NCBI RefSeq assembly: GCF_050876985.1
Contig: NZ_JBPAPP010000001.1
Origin: Halopseudomonas sp002296055
GTDB taxonomy: Bacteria; Pseudomonadota; Gammaproteobacteria; Pseudomonadales; Pseudomonadaceae
Reading direction: 5' to 3' (one strand)
DNA length: 64,000 nucleotides
Shown here: positions 61,540-64,000 of the stretch, one piece after another
Layout of the letters: the number at the start of each line of letters is the position of its first letter
How positions within the stretch are numbered: position 1 is the first letter of the stretch
Notes under the pieces: generated by a model
What the model was told of the DNA's origin: nothing
The model's database searches: none
What the model saw: the letters and a program-made list of their open reading frames with translations, nothing else
Made by a program: the position numbers and the translations under genes

Positions 61540-62355
61540 TCAGTCATCGTTGCTGGCCAACCCGGGCAGCAAGCGCCAATAGTTGACTGGCATCAGCCGC
61601 TCCAGCCAAGCCAGTATGCGTGCATCGTTGCCAACAATCACCCGTGCCTTGTCTCGCTCAATGCCCTTGAGGATGATTTGCGCGGCGCGTGGCGGAGGCA
61701 TGCGCAGCAAGCGATTGGCGCGCGCCAGCTTGCGCTGCTTGTCGGCCTCGCTGGCGCCGTCGGGAGAGCGTGCACTGGTGGCGATGGCAGTGGCTACGCC
61801 GCCAGGGTGCACCACCGTGACGCCGACACCGGTGTTCATCAACTCCAGGCGCAGGGCATTGGAGAAACCACGCACGGCAAATTTGCTGGCGCAGTAGGCG
61901 GTCTGGCCGGCCGGGGTGATCAGCCCGAACAGGCTGGAGACATTCACGATACGCGCTTGCGGTCGCTGTTTCAGGGCCGGCAGAAACGCACGGCACAAGG
62001 TGACAACCGCATCAAAGTTGATTGCCATCAGCCAGTCGAAGTTCTCCACGCTGACCTGGTCGAAGGTGCCGCCCAAGGCAACCCCCGCGTTGTTGATCAG
62101 CAGGTCTACCTGGCCATGCTCGGCCAGCACTACGTCAGGCAAGGCGGCAACGGCGGCGCGGTCGGCGACGTCCAGCGGGTGCTCACTGACCCGTACACCC
62201 AACGCGCGCGCCTGTGCGGCGGTTTCCGCCAGAGCGACAGGATTCAGGTCAGCCAGTGCGAGATGACAGCCGCTACGGGCCAGGGCGTCAGCCAGGGCGC
62301 GGCCAATGCCGCTGCCCGCGCCGGTCAGCACGGCTACACAGTTTTTGGTTTGCAT
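61540..62355 (-). CDS. Short-chain dehydrogenase/reductase
   Basis: A 271-residue classical SDR: cofactor motif LTGAGSGIGRALAD, structural NNAGVALGG, and catalytic Ser in VSSLFGL with YCASK (Tyr-x3-Lys). LADLNP after beta2 has an Asp, suggesting NAD(H). It may oxidise an alcohol to the ketone used by the downstream-acting monooxygenase. It starts at 62355 and lies 17 nt after the monooxygenase gene, so they form an operon. Confidence 0.88.
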   Translation of the reverse strand: MQTKNCVAVLTGAGSGIGRALADALARSGCHLALADLNPVALAETAAQARALGVRVSEHPLDVADRAAVAALPDVVLAEHGQVDLLINNAGVALGGTFDQVSVENFDWLMAINFDAVVTLCRAFLPALKQRPQARIVNVSSLFGLITPAGQTAYCASKFAVRGFSNALRLELMNTGVGVTVVHPGGVATAIATSARSPDGASEADKQRKLARANRLLRMPPPRAAQIILKGIERDKARVIVGNDARILAWLERLMPVNYWRLLPGLASNDD

Positions 62356-62372
62356 GCGTGAAATTATCCTTG

Positions 62373-63848
62373 TTATTGAAATTGCATGACGCCGTCGTCG
62401 ATACGACCGTATTGAATGATGAACTTGTCTTTCAGGTAATTTTGATGGACCTGCCAGGGTGCGCGATCTCCCTGCTTGGGCAGCATGCCAGCGCCGCGCT
62501 GCACGTAGCCAGAACTGAAGTCGAGGAAAGGTTGCTCCTGCACCGAGGCATCGCGCCGTACTACTGCAATACGGTAGTCATTACGATCCATGTAGCGCAG
62601 CAGCCGGCAGGTGTAGTTGGCAGTTAACTCCGCTTTCAGCGTCCATGAGGCGTTGGTGTAGCCAAAGGTCACCAGCATGTTGGGCACGTCGCTGAGCATC
62701 ATGCCCTTGTAGGACATGCGCTCGCCAAAGGCCATGGGGTGGCCGTCTACGGTCACGCTGACGTCGCCCATGGCATTCAGTTTCAATCCGGTGGCAGTGA
62801 CAATAATGTCTGCGGCCAACTCCTCACCACTGCTCAGACGGATGCCGTTTTCGGTGAAACTGTCGATGGTATCGGTGACGACACTGGCCCGCCCGGCGCG
62901 CACGGCGTGGAAAAGGTCGCCATCGGGCACGGCGCACAGGCGCTGGTCCCAAGGCTTGTAGCTGGGGGTAAAGTGCTTCATGTCGACGTTGTTGCCGATC
63001 TGCGTCTTGACCATGTGCAACACGCGCTCTTTGAACTGCTCTGGGCGGTTTCTCGCCACCCGGTAGAAAAAGGAGGTCAGCAGTACGTTTTTCCAGCGGG
63101 TCAGCCCGTGCGCGGCCGGCAGCGGTAACCACTTCTGCAGGGAGCGGGCCAGGCCATCGCGCAGCGGCCTTGCTACCACATAGCTAGGCGAGCGCTGCAA
63201 CATGGTCACGTGCGCGGCCTGCTCGGTCATGGCCGGTACCAGGGTCACGGCGGTTGCGCCGCTACCGATGACCACCACGCGCTTGCCGCGGTAATCCAGG
63301 TCTTCTGGCCAGAATTGCGGGTGTACGATCTGGCCGCCAAAGCGTTCCTCATTGGGGAAGCGCGGGCGGTAGCCCTCGTCATAGCTGTAGTAACCAGAGC
63401 AGGAAAGTAGAAACCGTGCCTCGTAGGTTTCTTCAACCTCTGCGCCATCGGCGTCAGTAGCTATTGCCTGCACTGTCCAGCGCGCCTTGTCACTGGACCA
63501 GCTGGCGGAAACCACCTTGCGTTGGAAGCGGATGTTATGAACCGCGCCGGATTCCTCGGCCATCTCTTCGATGTACTTCTTGATATCTGGTCCGTCGGCG
63601 ATGGCTTTGGCGTTGGCCCAGGGCTTGAAGCTATAGCTGAGGGTATACATGTCCGAGTCGGAGCGGATGCCGGGGTAGCGGAACAGATCCCAGGTGCCGC
63701 CGATGGCCTGACGGCGTTCGAGAATCAGGTAGCGCTTGTCCGGGCACTGGCTGCTGAGTTGGTGTGCTGCGCCAATTCCTGAGAGACCGGCACCGATGAT
63801 CAGGACATCGAGCGGTACGGGTTCAAATGCTTGTTGTTGTTTTTGCAT
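62373..63848 (-). CDS. Flavin-containing Baeyer-Villiger-type monooxygenase
   Basis: A 491-residue FAD/NADPH monooxygenase. FAD motif is IIGAGLSGIGAAH and the NADPH motif is VIGSGATAVT. The Baeyer-Villiger fingerprint FGGQIVHPQFWP (FxGxxxHxxxWP) is intact. Other features are GGTWDLFRYPGIRSDSDMY and YGTLSYSF-like YTLSYSFKPW. It converts ketones to esters, or oxidises thioethers and amines. Length matches the EthA group. It is the first gene of an operon with SDR and hydrolase, divergent from a TetR gene. AGGGAAG lies upstream of the ATG. Confidence 0.9.
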   Translation of the reverse strand: MQKQQQAFEPVPLDVLIIGAGLSGIGAAHQLSSQCPDKRYLILERRQAIGGTWDLFRYPGIRSDSDMYTLSYSFKPWANAKAIADGPDIKKYIEEMAEESGAVHNIRFQRKVVSASWSSDKARWTVQAIATDADGAEVEETYEARFLLSCSGYYSYDEGYRPRFPNEERFGGQIVHPQFWPEDLDYRGKRVVVIGSGATAVTLVPAMTEQAAHVTMLQRSPSYVVARPLRDGLARSLQKWLPLPAAHGLTRWKNVLLTSFFYRVARNRPEQFKERVLHMVKTQIGNNVDMKHFTPSYKPWDQRLCAVPDGDLFHAVRAGRASVVTDTIDSFTENGIRLSSGEELAADIIVTATGLKLNAMGDVSVTVDGHPMAFGERMSYKGMMLSDVPNMLVTFGYTNASWTLKAELTANYTCRLLRYMDRNDYRIAVVRRDASVQEQPFLDFSSGYVQRGAGMLPKQGDRAPWQVHQNYLKDKFIIQYGRIDDGVMQFQ

Positions 63849-63875
63849 GGTGCTTCCCTTGGTGTGGGTACTGGT

Positions 63876-63891
63876 GACAATCTAGATTGTC
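63876..63891. promoter_or_regulatory. Operator-like palindrome 1 between the monooxygenase and TetR genes
   Basis: GACAATCTAGATTGTC is a perfect 16-bp palindrome, 28 bp upstream of the monooxygenase start and 40 bp from the TetR start. It is the likely operator of the divergent TetR regulator. Confidence 0.65.
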
Positions 63892-63902
63892 ATATACCCT
63901 TT

Positions 63903-63918
63903 GGCAATTCCTATTGTC
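63903..63918. promoter_or_regulatory. Operator-like palindrome 2
   Basis: GGCAATTCCTATTGTC repeats the GACAAT-N4-ATTGTC dyad with one mismatch in the arms, 27 bp centre to centre from the first palindrome. It lies 12 bp from the TetR ATG. Confidence 0.55.
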
Positions 63919-63930
63919 CGAATTCATTGC

Positions 63931-64000
63931 ATGAATACAGCTCCCTCAGTCAAACGGCGTTATCGCGGCTCATCTACCGAAGAGCGTCGCGCCCTGCGCC
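63931..64000 (+). CDS. TetR-family transcriptional regulator, N-terminal fragment (cut by window edge)
   Basis: The first 23 codons read MNTAPSVKRRYRGSSTEERR, the typical basic lead-in to a TetR DNA-binding domain (RxYxGxSxEERxxxR). The rest lies outside the window. It is divergent from the monooxygenase operon and separated from it by two operator-like dyads, so it probably represses both itself and the operon. Confidence 0.75.
   Translation, partial: MNTAPSVKRRYRGSSTEERRALR

Overview
The window looks like the chromosome of a Pseudomonadaceae gammaproteobacterium, probably a marine or saline Pseudomonas/Halopseudomonas type. Three blocks match gene orders I remember from Pseudomonas aeruginosa: nas genes with a fused PP2C/Ser-Thr kinase; pyrC-motY-argG-gloA; and a PA3496-like gene followed by nth and the rsx/rnf operon next to metG. 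GC is high, genes are tightly packed with many 2-4 nt junctions, and I see no tRNA, rRNA, CRISPR array, prophage or complete insertion sequence. The organism call is an inference.

Layout. 1-4.8 kb (minus): assimilatory nitrate genes, namely a nitrate transporter, a phosphatase-kinase fusion, an FAD reductase and the start of the nitrate reductase. Two sigma54-type promoters each precede a terminator-like leader. 4.85-9.0 kb: TAXI-type TRAP transporter with a universal stress protein. 9.2-16.1 kb: rnt-pyrC, motY, argG, gloA, a membrane protein resembling nitrate-sensing (NIT) proteins, and dgt. 16.2-21.7 kb: a lipoprotein nucleotidase, small redox and cysteine-cluster genes, an MlaA-secreted hydrolase pair, and a Fur-box DUF2061 gene. 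21.8-30.6 kb: nth, rsxABCDGE and metG. 30.7-36.5 kb: an efflux pump, an orphan Hcp, a GST-like protein, an orphan periplasmic binding protein, and a divergent pair of paralogous phosphoribosyltransferases.

36.6-42.6 kb: a BdlA-like PAS chemoreceptor, a DUF1329 protein, a secreted glycerophosphodiesterase and a Cache chemoreceptor. 42.8-43.3 kb: a 29-codon small ORF and SOS-type yebG under a LexA box. 43.3-60.2 kb is iron-related: two complete ECF sigma / FecR / TonB-receptor modules, each with a Fur box, plus a siderophore-esterase-like hydrolase. A ~370-bp inverted-repeat (MITE-like) element lies just upstream of that hydrolase. Between the two modules are DUF486, an Asp/Glu racemase, two c-di-GMP proteins, a DUF6151 protein and rimO. 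60.2-64 kb: a small lipoprotein, then alpha/beta hydrolase, SDR and Baeyer-Villiger monooxygenase, divergent from a TetR gene cut by the window edge, with two matching 16-bp dyads between.

Most of the window is ordinary core genome. The observations most worth following are the inverted-repeat element, the phosphoribosyltransferase pair in which one copy lacks the catalytic Asp, the MlaA without a lipobox coupled to a secreted hydrolase, the leader-regulated nitrate genes, and the small ORF. I do not see convincing evidence for a wholly new system. Domain calls come from reading motifs, not from searches.
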